Positions 1 through 8,494 of a stretch of 33,784 nucleotides of DNA are shown piece after piece; the stretch's first letter is position 1, and every line of letters starts with the position of its first letter. The notes under the pieces are model-generated. The model was not told the DNA's origin. It saw only the letters and a list, made by a program, of their open reading frames with translations, and made no database searches. The position numbers and the translations under genes are program-made. The DNA comes from Syntrophaceae bacterium UBA5744 (GTDB taxonomy: Bacteria; Desulfobacterota; Syntrophia; Syntrophales; UBA2192), in NCBI GenBank assembly GCA_002419215.1, contig DIFQ01000135.1, forward strand, positions 3,857 to 37,640. Direction: 5' to 3'.

Positions 1-160
1 AGCGGTGGACGAATCGCTGGACCGAGAAGGCCTCGTCGAATCTCTGGATCCTGGAGTTGAAGCCCGGGGCGACGCCGAGAAGAATCGTCACCGACGCCTC
101 CGAACCGGCCGGGGCGATGCTGCGGCAATAAAGGAAAAGGGGGCGGCTCCCCCGGCTCAT
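1..160 (-). CDS. possible 5' part of an unrecognised protein, cut by the window edge
   Basis: A reverse-strand frame runs open from an ATG at 158-160 to the left edge (about 53 codons). The only in-frame start after the upstream stop is this ATG. The peptide reads plausibly as protein (for example SVTILLGVAPGFNSRIQRF), but I do not recognise a family. There is no strong Shine-Dalgarno sequence, only GAGAGCG further upstream. It would be transcribed divergently from the antiporter gene to its right. It could equally be non-coding, because the visible part is short. Confidence 0.3.
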   Translation of the reverse strand, partial: MSRGSRPLFLYCRSIAPAGSEASVTILLGVAPGFNSRIQRFDEAFSVQRFVHR

Positions 161-310
161 GCACGAACGCTCTCGGAATTCGGCGGACTTCCTGCTTCAT
201 CCCTATCTGAAATGAGCGGACGGACCAGCTTGCATGTCCACTCAACATTCCGCGCGGGCAAACACCTGAATGGAGTACCCATCCGCAACACTTCCCTTCC
301 TTTTTTTGCG

Positions 311-341
311 TTGCATAGACAGGGGAAATTTCGGATAGTAT
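311..341 (+). promoter_or_regulatory. weak candidate sigma70 promoter for the antiporter gene
   Basis: TTGCAT at 311-316 and TAGTAT at 336-341 are separated by 19 bases, longer than ideal. They lie about 50 bases before the antiporter ATG in a locally AT-richer stretch. The rest of 161-393 shows no gene that I can support. Confidence 0.25.
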
Positions 342-393
342 CAACTGGCATACTAGAGACGAACGGCAATAAATCCTCACAGCTTCTATCACC

Positions 394-1857
394 ATGATCT
401 CCATCGAATTGGCGCTCTTGGCCGCGGCGGTTCTTCTTCTTGCGAGCATCCTCGCCAGCAAGGTATCGGACCGCCTCGGAGTCCCCTCGCTTCTCATTTT
501 CCTCGGGATCGGGATGCTGGCGGGATCCGACGGGATCGGCGGCATCCATTTCGACGATCCCTTCGTCGCGCAGACCCTGGGGGTCGTTGCGCTGTCCTAC
601 ATCCTCTTCGCCGGCGGTCTGTCAACCAGCTGGACCAGCGTGCGCCCGGTCCTGTGGCAGGGCGGCATCCTCTCCACGCTGGGGGTTTTCATCACGGCTG
701 CGCTGGCGGGTTGGTTCGCTGCCTTTGTTGGAGAATTCTCCTTGCTCGAGGGGTTTCTTCTCGGTTCGATCATTTCCTCGACGGACGCGGCTGCCGTTTT
801 TTCCGTCCTGAGGGCAAGGAACGTCAGCCTGAAAGGAAATCTGAAGCCTCTGCTGGAACTCGAATCGGGAAGCAACGACCCCATGGCCGTACTCCTGACC
901 CTTGCCTGTATCAGCCTGCTTCTGCATCCCGGGGAAACCGCGGCCGATCTACTCCCCAGGATTGCGGTCCAGCTGCTCCTCGGGGCAGGTCTCGGATATC
1001 TGCTCGGCCGCGGGATGATCCACCTGATCAATCACATCCGCCTCGAGTATGACGGACTCTACCCGGTCCTGAGTCTCGCACTGGTCCTTTTTATCTACGG
1101 GCTCTCTACGACCTTCCAGGCAAACGGATTCCTCGCCGTTTATGTCGCCGGCATCGTGATGGGGAACCATGGCTTCATTCACAAAAGAAGCCTCGTGCGG
1201 TTTCATGACGGACTGGCCTGGCTCATGCAGATCTCCATGTTCCTCGTGCTGGGGCTTCTTGTCTTTCCCTCGAGGCTTGCGGGCATCGCAGGCACGGGAA
1301 TTCTCGTCACGGCGTTCCTGATGCTGGCCGCCCGACCCGCGGCCGTATTTCTGACGCTGATCGGATCCGGCATGTCCTTTCGGGAACAGGCGATGGTCGC
1401 CTGGGTAGGGCTTCGCGGAGCCGTGCCGATCATCCTCGCCACGTTTCCCCTTCTGGCCGGAATCCCGCAGGCCGACATGATCTTCAACATCGTATTTTTC
1501 GTCGTGCTGGCCTCGGCCCTGCTGCAGGGGACGTCGATCCCACGGGTGGCGAGGTGGCTCGGCGTGGATGCGCCGATCATCCGGGTCCCCGTCTATCCCA
1601 TCGAATGCGAGCCCACGGGACGAGCGCCCTGCGATCTCGTCGACGTGGAAATCACAGAGGTCTCGGCGGCAGCCGGGAAACAAATCGTTGAGCTGGGCCT
1701 GCCCGAAGGGGCCCTCGTGGTCCTCATCAACCGGGGCGAGGAATTCATCATCCCGACAGGGGGCACGATCCTGAACCCCGGGGACCGGCTTCTTTTCCTG
1801 GCGGGCTCTGAGCATCTCGACCGTGCCCGCGCCGTCATCCAGGCACCCCGGGAGTGA
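394..1857 (+). CDS. K+/H+ (or Na+/H+) antiporter, CPA1/NhaP2 type with C-terminal TrkA_C domain
   Basis: The protein has 487 residues. Residues 1 to about 385 form a run of roughly 12 hydrophobic segments typical of CPA1 cation/proton antiporters. The family's paired Asn-Asp is seen at residues 161-162 (ESGSNDPMAV), inside the membrane domain that exchanges cytoplasmic K+ or Na+ for protons. The last 75 or so residues (from about 410, with DVEITEV and NPGDRLLFLAG) match a TrkA_C/RCK_C ligand-binding domain, as in NhaP2/CvrA and bacterial potassium/proton antiporters. The N-terminus from ATG 394 gives the expected first helix followed by SDRLGVPSLLIFLGIGMLAG, so I keep this start although there is no clear Shine-Dalgarno. 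A second, unrelated antiporter lies at 3853. The ion is inferred from the TrkA_C domain. Confidence 0.9.
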   Translation: MISIELALLAAAVLLLASILASKVSDRLGVPSLLIFLGIGMLAGSDGIGGIHFDDPFVAQTLGVVALSYILFAGGLSTSWTSVRPVLWQGGILSTLGVFITAALAGWFAAFVGEFSLLEGFLLGSIISSTDAAAVFSVLRARNVSLKGNLKPLLELESGSNDPMAVLLTLACISLLLHPGETAADLLPRIAVQLLLGAGLGYLLGRGMIHLINHIRLEYDGLYPVLSLALVLFIYGLSTTFQANGFLAVYVAGIVMGNHGFIHKRSLVRFHDGLAWLMQISMFLVLGLLVFPSRLAGIAGTGILVTAFLMLAARPAAVFLTLIGSGMSFREQAMVAWVGLRGAVPIILATFPLLAGIPQADMIFNIVFFVVLASALLQGTSIPRVARWLGVDAPIIRVPVYPIECEPTGRAPCDLVDVEITEVSAAAGKQIVELGLPEGALVVLINRGEEFIIPTGGTILNPGDRLLFLAGSEHLDRARAVIQAPRE

Positions 1858-2153
1858 TGGTGTGGCGCAAGTGCCCATTCCCCTGATGGGCCGGGTACGG
1901 GCACGGGGCCGGCACCCGCAGCATCCGGAACGGAGCATGCCGCAGCCGATGGTACTGTTGCCTTACGGGGGGAAAGGATGCAGCATACTCGGCAGGTTGC
2001 TGAAGCGGCATCGAAATGAGTTCGGATGATCGCTGACGGATGAAGGACCGATCCCCCATTCTCAAGCCAAGTAGAGATCGCAAAATTGAGAAGGGGCGCA
2101 AGGGTCGCATTGCGTTGAGGATAGCCAGTGTACTTAAAATGAGGTAATCAGGG

Positions 2154-2366
2154 ATGAAAAGAAAAGTCACATATACTCTGCAAGAATCGACAATTCAAGA
2201 TATAGAAGAAATGGCGAGGAGACAGGGGTTATCTGCATCTGCTGTCGTTGACCAGATTCTAAAAGACTATATTGCCAGCAACAAGGGACCCATGTCGGCT
2301 TTAGGAAACGTTAAAATCGGCCATTTGATAGATGCCATTGAACGCGCAAAGAAGCGAAAAAAGTAA
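2154..2366 (+). CDS. small ribbon-helix-helix (CopG/Arc-like) protein
   Basis: The protein has 70 residues. The N-terminal strand KRKVTYTLQES is followed by two amphipathic helices (IQDIEEMARRQG and SASAVVDQILKDYI). This is the ribbon-helix-helix pattern of small DNA-binding dimers. A basic tail (ERAKKRKK) ends the protein. GAGGT at 2141-2145 lies eight bases before the ATG. No toxin-like partner follows in frame: the next 208 bases hold only the promoter of the stress-protein gene. It is therefore an orphan RHH protein rather than an evident antitoxin. Base composition is more AT-rich than in the neighbours, which could indicate transfer. The target is unknown. Confidence 0.7.
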   Translation: MKRKVTYTLQESTIQDIEEMARRQGLSASAVVDQILKDYIASNKGPMSALGNVKIGHLIDAIERAKKRKK

Positions 2367-2465
2367 GGAGACCTGAACGGGCCGGTGTGCGTTCAGAGAC
2401 GCATCATGAACGAGATTCTCACCTGGCAAACGTGATGACGAATGTGAATCTGCGGCTGCAAAGCC

Positions 2466-2493
2466 TTGACTTCGATTCGTTGCTCTATATAAT
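2466..2493 (+). promoter_or_regulatory. sigma70 promoter of the universal stress protein gene
   Basis: TTGACT at 2466-2471 and a perfect TATAAT at 2488-2493 have a 16-base spacer. This would start transcription near 2500 and leave a leader of about 75 bases. It is among the best consensus promoters in the window and points at the gene starting at 2575. Confidence 0.7.
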
Positions 2494-2574
2494 TAACCGT
2501 GAACATCGTGCAGATCATGTGGATTTAATCAGATGACTCTTGAAGCCACTGCTGAATTTACGGGTGTTTGATCC

Positions 2575-3393
2575 ATGAAAAATCGTTTTATCATACTTGT
2601 CGACTTCTCCCCTTATTCCGAACATCTCATTCACTTTGCCTATGAGTGGGGCAATCGAGTTAACGCTGAAATCCTTTTACTTCACAAGACTGCAGTCATT
2701 TCACCCGTCATGGCTCCCCATGAGAGTAAACTGCAACTTGCCCGGATTGCCAAACGAGAAGCCATGGAGAAATTGCAGAGGTGCACGGAAGCCGTTTTGC
2801 CCAAGGGGGCATCGGTCAAGCGTCTCGTTTCGGAACGAAAACTGGTCCATCAACTGCAGGCATTGCTGCGAGAACCCTACAATAACCTTGTGTTTTTGGG
2901 TCTGAAGGGAACCGGGTTACTGAAGAAAATCTTCATCGGAAGTGAAGCCGTAAATGTCATCGACGTCATTGACAACCTGGTCGTCGCCATGCCCAGGAAT
3001 GCAGAGTGCTGTTCTCGCGAATCCATTCATGTTGCGGTTCAGAAGAACTATCCCCTAAACATCATCGATTTTGATAAATTCTTGAATTTCGCAGGCGAGC
3101 AAATCAAAAATATCGTATTCTTCTCAGTCATAACACCGGATGATAATCTGGACAGTACTGAAAAGTATCTGAGAGATTTGGCTGAATTCTACGCGGACAA
3201 ACGAGATGTCTCCCATGAACTCTATCAGGGAAAAAATGCATTCGAGGATTTGAAGCGTATCATTTCAAAGAGGACGAATGAGTTCATCGTGGTTCAAAGA
3301 GGGTCAAGGATGTTTTTGGACCAGATGTTCAGAAAATATCTGATCAACGAACTTGTGTATGAAGGCAATATCCCATTGGTCATATTGCCTTAA
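2575..3393 (+). CDS. universal stress protein, two-domain form
   Basis: The protein has 272 residues. Residues 1-140 form a UspA domain: it starts with FIILVDFSPYSEHLIHFA and contains the ATP-binding signature G-x2-G-x9-G-S (G109, G112, G122, S123). Residues from about 150 to 272 look like a second, degenerate Usp domain without the glycine signature. Two-domain Usp proteins are soluble cytoplasmic stress or energy sensors. The gene has its own promoter (2466-2493) and sits between two monovalent cation/proton antiporters, so a link to ion or pH stress is plausible but inferred. No strong Shine-Dalgarno precedes the ATG. Confidence 0.85.
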   Translation: MKNRFIILVDFSPYSEHLIHFAYEWGNRVNAEILLLHKTAVISPVMAPHESKLQLARIAKREAMEKLQRCTEAVLPKGASVKRLVSERKLVHQLQALLREPYNNLVFLGLKGTGLLKKIFIGSEAVNVIDVIDNLVVAMPRNAECCSRESIHVAVQKNYPLNIIDFDKFLNFAGEQIKNIVFFSVITPDDNLDSTEKYLRDLAEFYADKRDVSHELYQGKNAFEDLKRIISKRTNEFIVVQRGSRMFLDQMFRKYLINELVYEGNIPLVILP

Positions 3394-3852
3394 AATGCGG
3401 GCAGACACCTCATGAAGAGGCGAAGAGCCGGTCTTCAGAATAGAGTTTTTTCCGAAGCGAAATTCAATGCCGGTTCTGCAGTGTGGGCGCAAGATCAACG
3501 AGCAGCGATTCGAGCGGCAGTTGAAATGACGCCGACGAACCCTGGCATGCAGCCGACGGTCTTCGGCCGCAGCTCACAACAAGCATTACACCGTTTCAAT
3601 TCGTAAGTCACAAGGCCAGTCTTTCAGGTCGTTTGTTGGGTCGTGAAGGAACCGGTCAAGACTCGACCTGACATCACCATTCGTTGTGTCAGAACTCGCT
3701 CTCCCGGCCGCCCCTTCTGTTGTCTCCTCTAATCGGTTTTCCCCGCCTCTTCGATCATCATTCAGGAATTTCCCCATGAGAGCAAAGATGTGCTAAAATT
3801 TCCACACGTCCGATAGAAACCACAGCCCCTTCGCAAGAGGTCTCGTTGTCCC
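3394..3852. other. 459-base intergenic stretch without a supported gene
   Basis: I find no convincing gene here. A GC-rich imperfect dyad lies around 3550-3580 (GCAGCCGACGGTCTTCGGCC). An extended -10 motif, TGCTAAAAT at 3791-3799, lies about 50 bases before the KefB-like gene and is a weak promoter candidate for it. Confidence 0.4.
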
Positions 3853-5556
3853 ATGGGTATTGCGGGAGACATTGTCATTGTCGTCATTGCCGCCCTTTTG
3901 GGAGGTCTGGTCGCCCAGGTCCTGAGGCAGCCCCTGATCATCGGGTACATCCTGGCCGGTGTGGTGGTGGGGCCTTACACGGGCGGCGTGACCGTCTCCG
4001 ATGTCTACAACATCGAGAAAATGGCGGAGATCGGCGTCGCGCTTCTGCTTTTCGCGCTGGGGCTGGAATTTTCGCTCCGGGACTTGAAGCCCGTCCGCAA
4101 CATCGCCGTTATCGGCACGCCCATCCAGATCGCCCTGACGACGGTATTCGGGTATGCCGTCGGGCGGTGGATGGGCTGGGAGTGGGTGCCGTCTCTGTGG
4201 TTCGGGGCCCTCATCTCGCTTTCCAGCACGATGGTGATCCTCAAAACCCTGGAAAATATGGGATTGCTGGGCACGTTGTCCAGTCGCGTCATGATCGGGA
4301 TGCTCATCATCCAGGACCTGGCCGTCGTGCCGATGCTCGTCATCCTTCCCCAGTTGAGCGAACCCGGTGCCGGCTTGCCGGTACTGGCCGTATCCGCCTT
4401 GAAAGCCGCCGTCTTTCTCACGCTGGTGATTGTTCTGGGCACGCGGATCATGCCCCGCGTGATGAAGACGATCGCCGACTGGAATTCGAGAGAGCTGTTC
4501 CTTGTGGCTACCACGGCGATCGGGCTGGGCATCGGCTACGGCACGTATCTGTTCGGTCTCTCCTTCGCCTTCGGCGCCTTTGTGGCCGGCATGCTCCTGA
4601 GCGAATCGGATTACGGGTATCAGGCCTTGAGCGACATCATCCCCCTGCGGGATGTCTTCAGCCTCCTGTTCTTTACCTCCATCGGCATGCTGCTGGATCC
4701 CCAGTACCTGCTGGATCACCCAGGAAAGATTCTGTTCCTGGTCCTCGTCGTCATGCTGGGCAAGGGGCTGATCTTTGCCTTCTTGAGCCGGGCCTTCCGC
4801 TATCGGAACATCATCCCCCTGGCGATGGGGCTGGGACTTTCCCAGGTCGGGGAATTCTCGTTCGTCCTGGGGCGGGTGGGCGTTGCCACGCAATCCATTT
4901 CCCCGGAATTCTATTCCCTGGTCCTGACCATGACTGTTGTCACGATGGTGCTGACGCCGTTGCTGTCGGGTCTCACGGCCCCGATCTATGGCCTTTGCGG
5001 CCGCTGGCTCCAATCGGTTTGCACGGAACCCGTTCACTTCCCCAGGCGGGATTTGAAGGATCACCTGGTGATTGCCGGCGGCGGGAGAGTCGGCCGGTAC
5101 GTTGCCGGCATCCTGCAGCGCATGGGAACCCCATTCATCATCGTGGAATGGAATTCCAGGCGGGCGGACGAGTTGAAGGCACTGGGCTTTCCCGTCCTTT
5201 TCGGTGACGCGGAAAAGGAGATCATCCTGGAGGCTGCGGAATTAGGCAAAGCGAGGCTGCTTCTCATCACGACGCCGGTGGCCCTGATTGCCCAGGTCAT
5301 CGTGACGCACGCGAAGAAACTCAACCCCGCGATCGCGATCATCGCCAGGGCGGAAGGGTTCGAAGAGATGCAGGGACTGCACGATCAGGGCGTATCCCTT
5401 GTCGTTCAGCCGGAATTCGAGGCGAGCCTGGAAGTCGCCCGCCAGGCGCTGCTGCATCTCAACGTCCCGATGGATGCGATCCAACAGTATACGGACGAGG
5501 TTCGCGAAGAGCTCTATCGGCCGCTCTACAAGGACTGGCAAAAAGATGAGGGCTGA
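3853..5556 (+). CDS. KefB/KefC-type CPA2 cation/proton antiporter with RCK domain
   Basis: The protein has 567 residues. Residues 1-385 are a CPA2 Na+/H+ exchanger domain with about 12-13 membrane segments. They include FALGLEFSLRDLKP and the transport aspartate D155 in the IQDLAVVPM motif, which corresponds to the KefC/CPA2 QD motif. Residues from about 400 are a TrkA_N/RCK Rossmann domain: HLVIAGGGRVGRYVAG has the GxGxxG nucleotide-binding loop at 409-414, and LLITTP and an acidic strand end follow. It probably exports K+ in exchange for protons under nucleotide control. No TrkA_C domain follows the RCK_N domain, unlike in the first antiporter. A possible Shine-Dalgarno (AAGAGG) is 12 bases upstream of the ATG. 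Confidence 0.9.
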   Translation: MGIAGDIVIVVIAALLGGLVAQVLRQPLIIGYILAGVVVGPYTGGVTVSDVYNIEKMAEIGVALLLFALGLEFSLRDLKPVRNIAVIGTPIQIALTTVFGYAVGRWMGWEWVPSLWFGALISLSSTMVILKTLENMGLLGTLSSRVMIGMLIIQDLAVVPMLVILPQLSEPGAGLPVLAVSALKAAVFLTLVIVLGTRIMPRVMKTIADWNSRELFLVATTAIGLGIGYGTYLFGLSFAFGAFVAGMLLSESDYGYQALSDIIPLRDVFSLLFFTSIGMLLDPQYLLDHPGKILFLVLVVMLGKGLIFAFLSRAFRYRNIIPLAMGLGLSQVGEFSFVLGRVGVATQSISPEFYSLVLTMTVVTMVLTPLLSGLTAPIYGLCGRWLQSVCTEPVHFPRRDLKDHLVIAGGGRVGRYVAGILQRMGTPFIIVEWNSRRADELKALGFPVLFGDAEKEIILEAAELGKARLLLITTPVALIAQVIVTHAKKLNPAIAIIARAEGFEEMQGLHDQGVSLVVQPEFEASLEVARQALLHLNVPMDAIQQYTDEVREELYRPLYKDWQKDEG

Positions 5557-5614
5557 AAACAAGAGGGGCGGGTGCGTATGATTTTACCTCTACGGGAAGG
5601 AAGAGACATCTGCC

Positions 5615-7327
5615 ATGGAGTCACTTGAGCTCGGCGGGAAGCCGCTTGAAAAGATGCTTGAAAGCACTTCGGACTATATGAAGAAGCTCTTCATCATGCC
5701 CGACTCATCGGACAGGTTTGTGGAGTTCGGCATTTATCTGCTCGACATTATTCACGATTTTTTTACAGAGAAGGGCAGCATCCATTCTTCCATTTCCATG
5801 GAAGATCTGGCGGCAATTTTCAACAACGTCGAGATGCCCAGCCAACCCCATCTCATCAAAGACGTCCTGGACGAGATCAAGTATCATATCGTCAAGCATT
5901 CGGTAAAAGTGGCCAACCCTTATTATATCGGGCACATGACAAGCGCTGTTCCCTACTTCATGATTCTGCTTGAAATGATTGCCGTAAGCCTCAATCAAAA
6001 CCAGGTGAAGATCGAGAGCGCCAAGGCTTCATCCTTCGTAGAGAGGGAGTTCTTGTGCTGGATTCACCGGCTCATCTATAACAACACGCCTGATTTTTAT
6101 AAAAAACACATACAGAACCCGCAAATCGCGCTGGGCAATATTACATCAGACGGGACAATTGCCAATCTGACAGCCCTTACTCTTGCCATGGCCAAGGCGT
6201 TTCCGCCCGACAACAGGGGTTTCAGCGGGATCCGGGCTGAAGGGCTCGCCAGGGCGCTTGATCACTACGGTTACAGGCAGGCGCTGTTCATCGTCTCCAG
6301 GCGCGGGCATTACTCCATCGGCAAGGCCGGCGCCGTGCTCGGTATCGGCGATCGCGGGGTGATCCTCATTCCTGTCCAACCCTGCATCAATCAAATCGAC
6401 ATCCATAAACTTCAACGCGCTGTGGAAAAGATCAGAAAAGAAGACCGGGTGATCGGGAAACCAACAAAATTCGTTGCCATCATCGGCATCGCCGGAACAA
6501 CAGAGACGGGCAACGTGGATGACCTGGATTCCCTGGCTGCAATCGCGCAGCATCTTGGCGCCCATTTCCACGTGGACGCGGCATGGGGTGGCGGTGCTCT
6601 GCTCATGGATGGGGCGCAAGAGATGATGCGGGGAATCGAGAAGGCCGACTCTGTGACCATGGACGGCCACAAGCTCCTCTATGTGCCAAACAGTATGGGG
6701 ATATGCGTATTCAGGAATGTGGAGGATTCCAGATTCCTCTACCACACATCAAACTACATCATCCGCAAAGGTTCCGTGGACCAGGGCAGGTTTACCCTTG
6801 AAGGTTCACGGCCTTTTTCTTGTCTCAAACCATGGGCGGCCCTAAAGATCTTCGGCAGAGCCGGCTACAAGCATCTCTTTGACCATGCCAGAGATCTGCA
6901 AAACACCTTCACGGGGCTCATCGAACGGGATCCTCTTTTCGAACTGATGAACAAGCCCGAGCTCTTTATCATCAATTACCGGTTCATTCCTGATGAGTTG
7001 AGATCCCTGATGAACAAGTTGATGAAAAATCCCAAAAAGAACTCGGAGCGCATCACCGTAATCAACAAGCTGATCAACAATCTCAACATCGAGTTGCACA
7101 AGACCATCCGTGATCATGATCTGTCTTTCGTATCCCGCACCCGGATCGAGTCGACGAAATACGCCCCAAGAAAGATCGTCGTCCTGAGGGCCATAACCAT
7201 CAACCCCAACACGGAACGGAATATGCTCAAGCAAATACTGAAAGAGCACCGAAGCATAGGAATCAAGTTATGGCGGGACATGAAGAAGGGCTGTCTCGAC
7301 TCCAACGGACGCTTCAAGACAGCCTAG
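5615..7327 (+). CDS. panP: PLP-dependent group II decarboxylase, PanP-like (aspartate 1-decarboxylase)
   Basis: The protein has 570 residues and is predicted to be cytosolic. It is a fold-type I PLP enzyme of the glutamate/aspartate decarboxylase group. The cofactor lysine is K353 in SVTMDGHKLLYVPN, preceded by the HVDAAWGGG motif that binds the cofactor. The segment PYYIGHMTSAVPYFMILLEM followed by LNQNQVKIESAKASSFVERE resembles the PanP type described from Vibrio and Shewanella, where it replaces pyruvoyl PanD and makes beta-alanine for pantothenate and CoA. The assignment to aspartate over glutamate or other amino acids is family-based and not proved by any residue I can name. GGAAGGAAG lies 11 bases before the ATG. 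The gene follows the antiporter by 58 bases and could be co-transcribed with it. Confidence 0.75.
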   Translation: MESLELGGKPLEKMLESTSDYMKKLFIMPDSSDRFVEFGIYLLDIIHDFFTEKGSIHSSISMEDLAAIFNNVEMPSQPHLIKDVLDEIKYHIVKHSVKVANPYYIGHMTSAVPYFMILLEMIAVSLNQNQVKIESAKASSFVEREFLCWIHRLIYNNTPDFYKKHIQNPQIALGNITSDGTIANLTALTLAMAKAFPPDNRGFSGIRAEGLARALDHYGYRQALFIVSRRGHYSIGKAGAVLGIGDRGVILIPVQPCINQIDIHKLQRAVEKIRKEDRVIGKPTKFVAIIGIAGTTETGNVDDLDSLAAIAQHLGAHFHVDAAWGGGALLMDGAQEMMRGIEKADSVTMDGHKLLYVPNSMGICVFRNVEDSRFLYHTSNYIIRKGSVDQGRFTLEGSRPFSCLKPWAALKIFGRAGYKHLFDHARDLQNTFTGLIERDPLFELMNKPELFIINYRFIPDELRSLMNKLMKNPKKNSERITVINKLINNLNIELHKTIRDHDLSFVSRTRIESTKYAPRKIVVLRAITINPNTERNMLKQILKEHRSIGIKLWRDMKKGCLDSNGRFKTA

Positions 7328-7636
7328 CAATCCCTTTTGAACTGTCATCCGTCACTTCCATGCTCTCGGGGAACATCCCCGCCGTTGCCGGGCACAGGCG
7401 ACCGGAAATCGACCATGACCTTGGCCGGAAAATAACAGCCCGTTCCATCAAGACCGACTTCGATCTCAACGGCGCTGTAAAAACGATTTGTCCGCAGCCC
7501 GCACTCTTTCAAGCCAGCAGAAATCGTCAAGATTGTATTTTATTGAAGTCATTGAGCAGTAAGCGGAATGGTTGATGAGGGCACAGCTCTGAAATGAAGA
7601 ATGGGAGAAAGACGCACCGCTATGCCGCTTTCTGAA
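7328..7636. other. intergenic stretch after the decarboxylase; no gene seen
   Basis: No frame here has both a start signal and recognisable protein character. The stretch ends in a strong inverted repeat (7637-7671) and a repeat-rich segment further right, and the next gene is convergent. Confidence 0.4.
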
Positions 7637-7671
7637 AAGAAATCCCTAACCGTTGCGGTTAGGGATTTCTT
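7637..7671. terminator. strong inverted repeat, probable bidirectional terminator
   Basis: AAGAAATCCCTAACCG (7637-7652) and its exact reverse complement (7656-7671) form a 16-base-pair stem around a TTG loop. The A-rich left arm and T-rich right arm allow termination in both directions between convergent genes. It lies about 310 bases after the decarboxylase stop, which is far for a simple terminator, so a mobile hairpin element is an alternative. Confidence 0.55.
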
Positions 7672-7713
7672 CCAATCGGACCTCGTACCCTATCAAGAGA
7701 GGAAGGGGATTAT

Positions 7714-7800
7714 TCACCCTCACCCCGACCCTCTCCCCGGGAATGGAGCGAAGATCATTCCCCCTCCTCCACCTCCTCCTCCCACGAGGGGAGGAGAACA
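7714..7800. repeat. C-rich microrepeat segment (CCCTCACCCC / GAGGGGAGGAG type)
   Basis: This low-complexity stretch starts with ACCCTCACCCCGACCCTCTC, continues with CCTCC triplet runs and ends with GAGGGGAGGAG, so its two ends can pair. Similar word-like intergenic elements are scattered in many proteobacterial genomes. It lies downstream of both flanking genes. Confidence 0.5.
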
Positions 7801-7871
7801 AAGGAAAGGGTTTTCATGGGGAGAGGAAGATCAATGTCGGTCCTCGGACCTCGCGCCTCGGTCCTCGAACC

Positions 7872-8264
7872 TTATTTGATGGGCCACTCCCCTCTTTCCT
7901 TCAGCACCTCGCGATAGACGTCGAGGGCGTCGTTGACTGCGGGCATGCCGGCGTAGGTCGAAAGCTGGAAGATGATCTCGGCGATCTTCCGGGGATCGCA
8001 GCCCACGTTGAGGGCTGCGTTGACGTGGAGCTTGAACTCCTCTTTCGCGCGCAGGGCCGCCAGCATGGCGATGGCCGCGTACTGCCTCTCCGGCAGGGTC
8101 AGCACGGTGCGGGAGTAGAGGTTTCCCGTGATGTGCCGGGAGAGCTCATTGGCCAGCTCCTTGTCGAACTGGCGCCACATCAGGAAAGGCGGGTCCATCT
8201 TGATGCCTTTCCCGAACAGTTTCGAAGCCGTTTCCTGTGTCCTCTTGTTGATGTCGTCGCTCAC
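7872..8264 (-). CDS. carboxymuconolactone decarboxylase family protein
   Basis: The protein has 130 residues with the all-helical CMD fold. The motif REEFKLH-like segment (AKEEFKLHVNAALNVGCDP) and the ending QLSTYAGMPAVNDALDVYREV are typical of gamma-carboxymuconolactone decarboxylase-like proteins. The CxxC pair of the AhpD peroxidase branch is absent, so a thiol-peroxidase role is unlikely. The true substrate is unknown. The start is a GTG at 8262-8264, chosen because GGAGGAGGT lies just upstream, and a promoter is seen at 8321-8349. The gene is monocistronic in appearance. Confidence 0.8.
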   Translation of the reverse strand: MSDDINKRTQETASKLFGKGIKMDPPFLMWRQFDKELANELSRHITGNLYSRTVLTLPERQYAAIAMLAALRAKEEFKLHVNAALNVGCDPRKIAEIIFQLSTYAGMPAVNDALDVYREVLKERGEWPIK

Positions 8265-8320
8265 GATCCTACCTCCTCCTCTTTGTGATTCGATATGCTT
8301 ACGTCTCTTATGTTGCGCCG

Positions 8321-8349
8321 TTATTAATTGAACAGGGTCGCGGTGTCAA
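8321..8349 (-). promoter_or_regulatory. sigma70 promoter for the CMD-family gene
   Basis: Read on the minus strand, a perfect TTGACA (8344-8349) is followed after 17 bases by TAATAA (8321-8326). Transcription would begin about 50 bases before the GTG start. Confidence 0.55.
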
Positions 8350-8363
8350 GAACAAATGCAGGC

Positions 8364-8387
8364 CGCAGGCTGCAGGCAACAGGCTTC
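8364..8387. repeat. dispersed intergenic repeat A, copy 1
   Basis: This 24-base word built of GCAGGC units matches the reverse complement of 21985-22008 with one difference. It sits in a longer low-complexity stretch that runs to 8494. That stretch also contains TCCCTATACCCTCGTCCC-type words and an ACACTTAGACACTCAGACACT run at about 8469-8489. Confidence 0.6.
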
Positions 8388-8494
8388 CGGCCTCTGAAGG
8401 CTACGACCGTCCCGAATTTTTTTTGTCCCTATACCCTCGTCCCTGGTCCCTTTTCCACTTCACTCAGACACTTAGACACTCAGACACTTTTTTT

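Noticed and set aside
949..1938. Long reverse-strand open frame opposite the first antiporter
   Set aside because: It is a shadow of the antiporter gene: its composition is rich in Arg, Gly, Asp and His without any domain.
2154..2366. Toxin-antitoxin pair
   Set aside because: The RHH protein has no neighbouring toxin-like reading frame on either side.
3530..3600. attC-like recombination site (GCAGCCGACGGTCTTCGGCC region)
   Set aside because: It has a dyad and AAC/GTT-like bits, but no clear paired core sites and no cassette gene or integrase.
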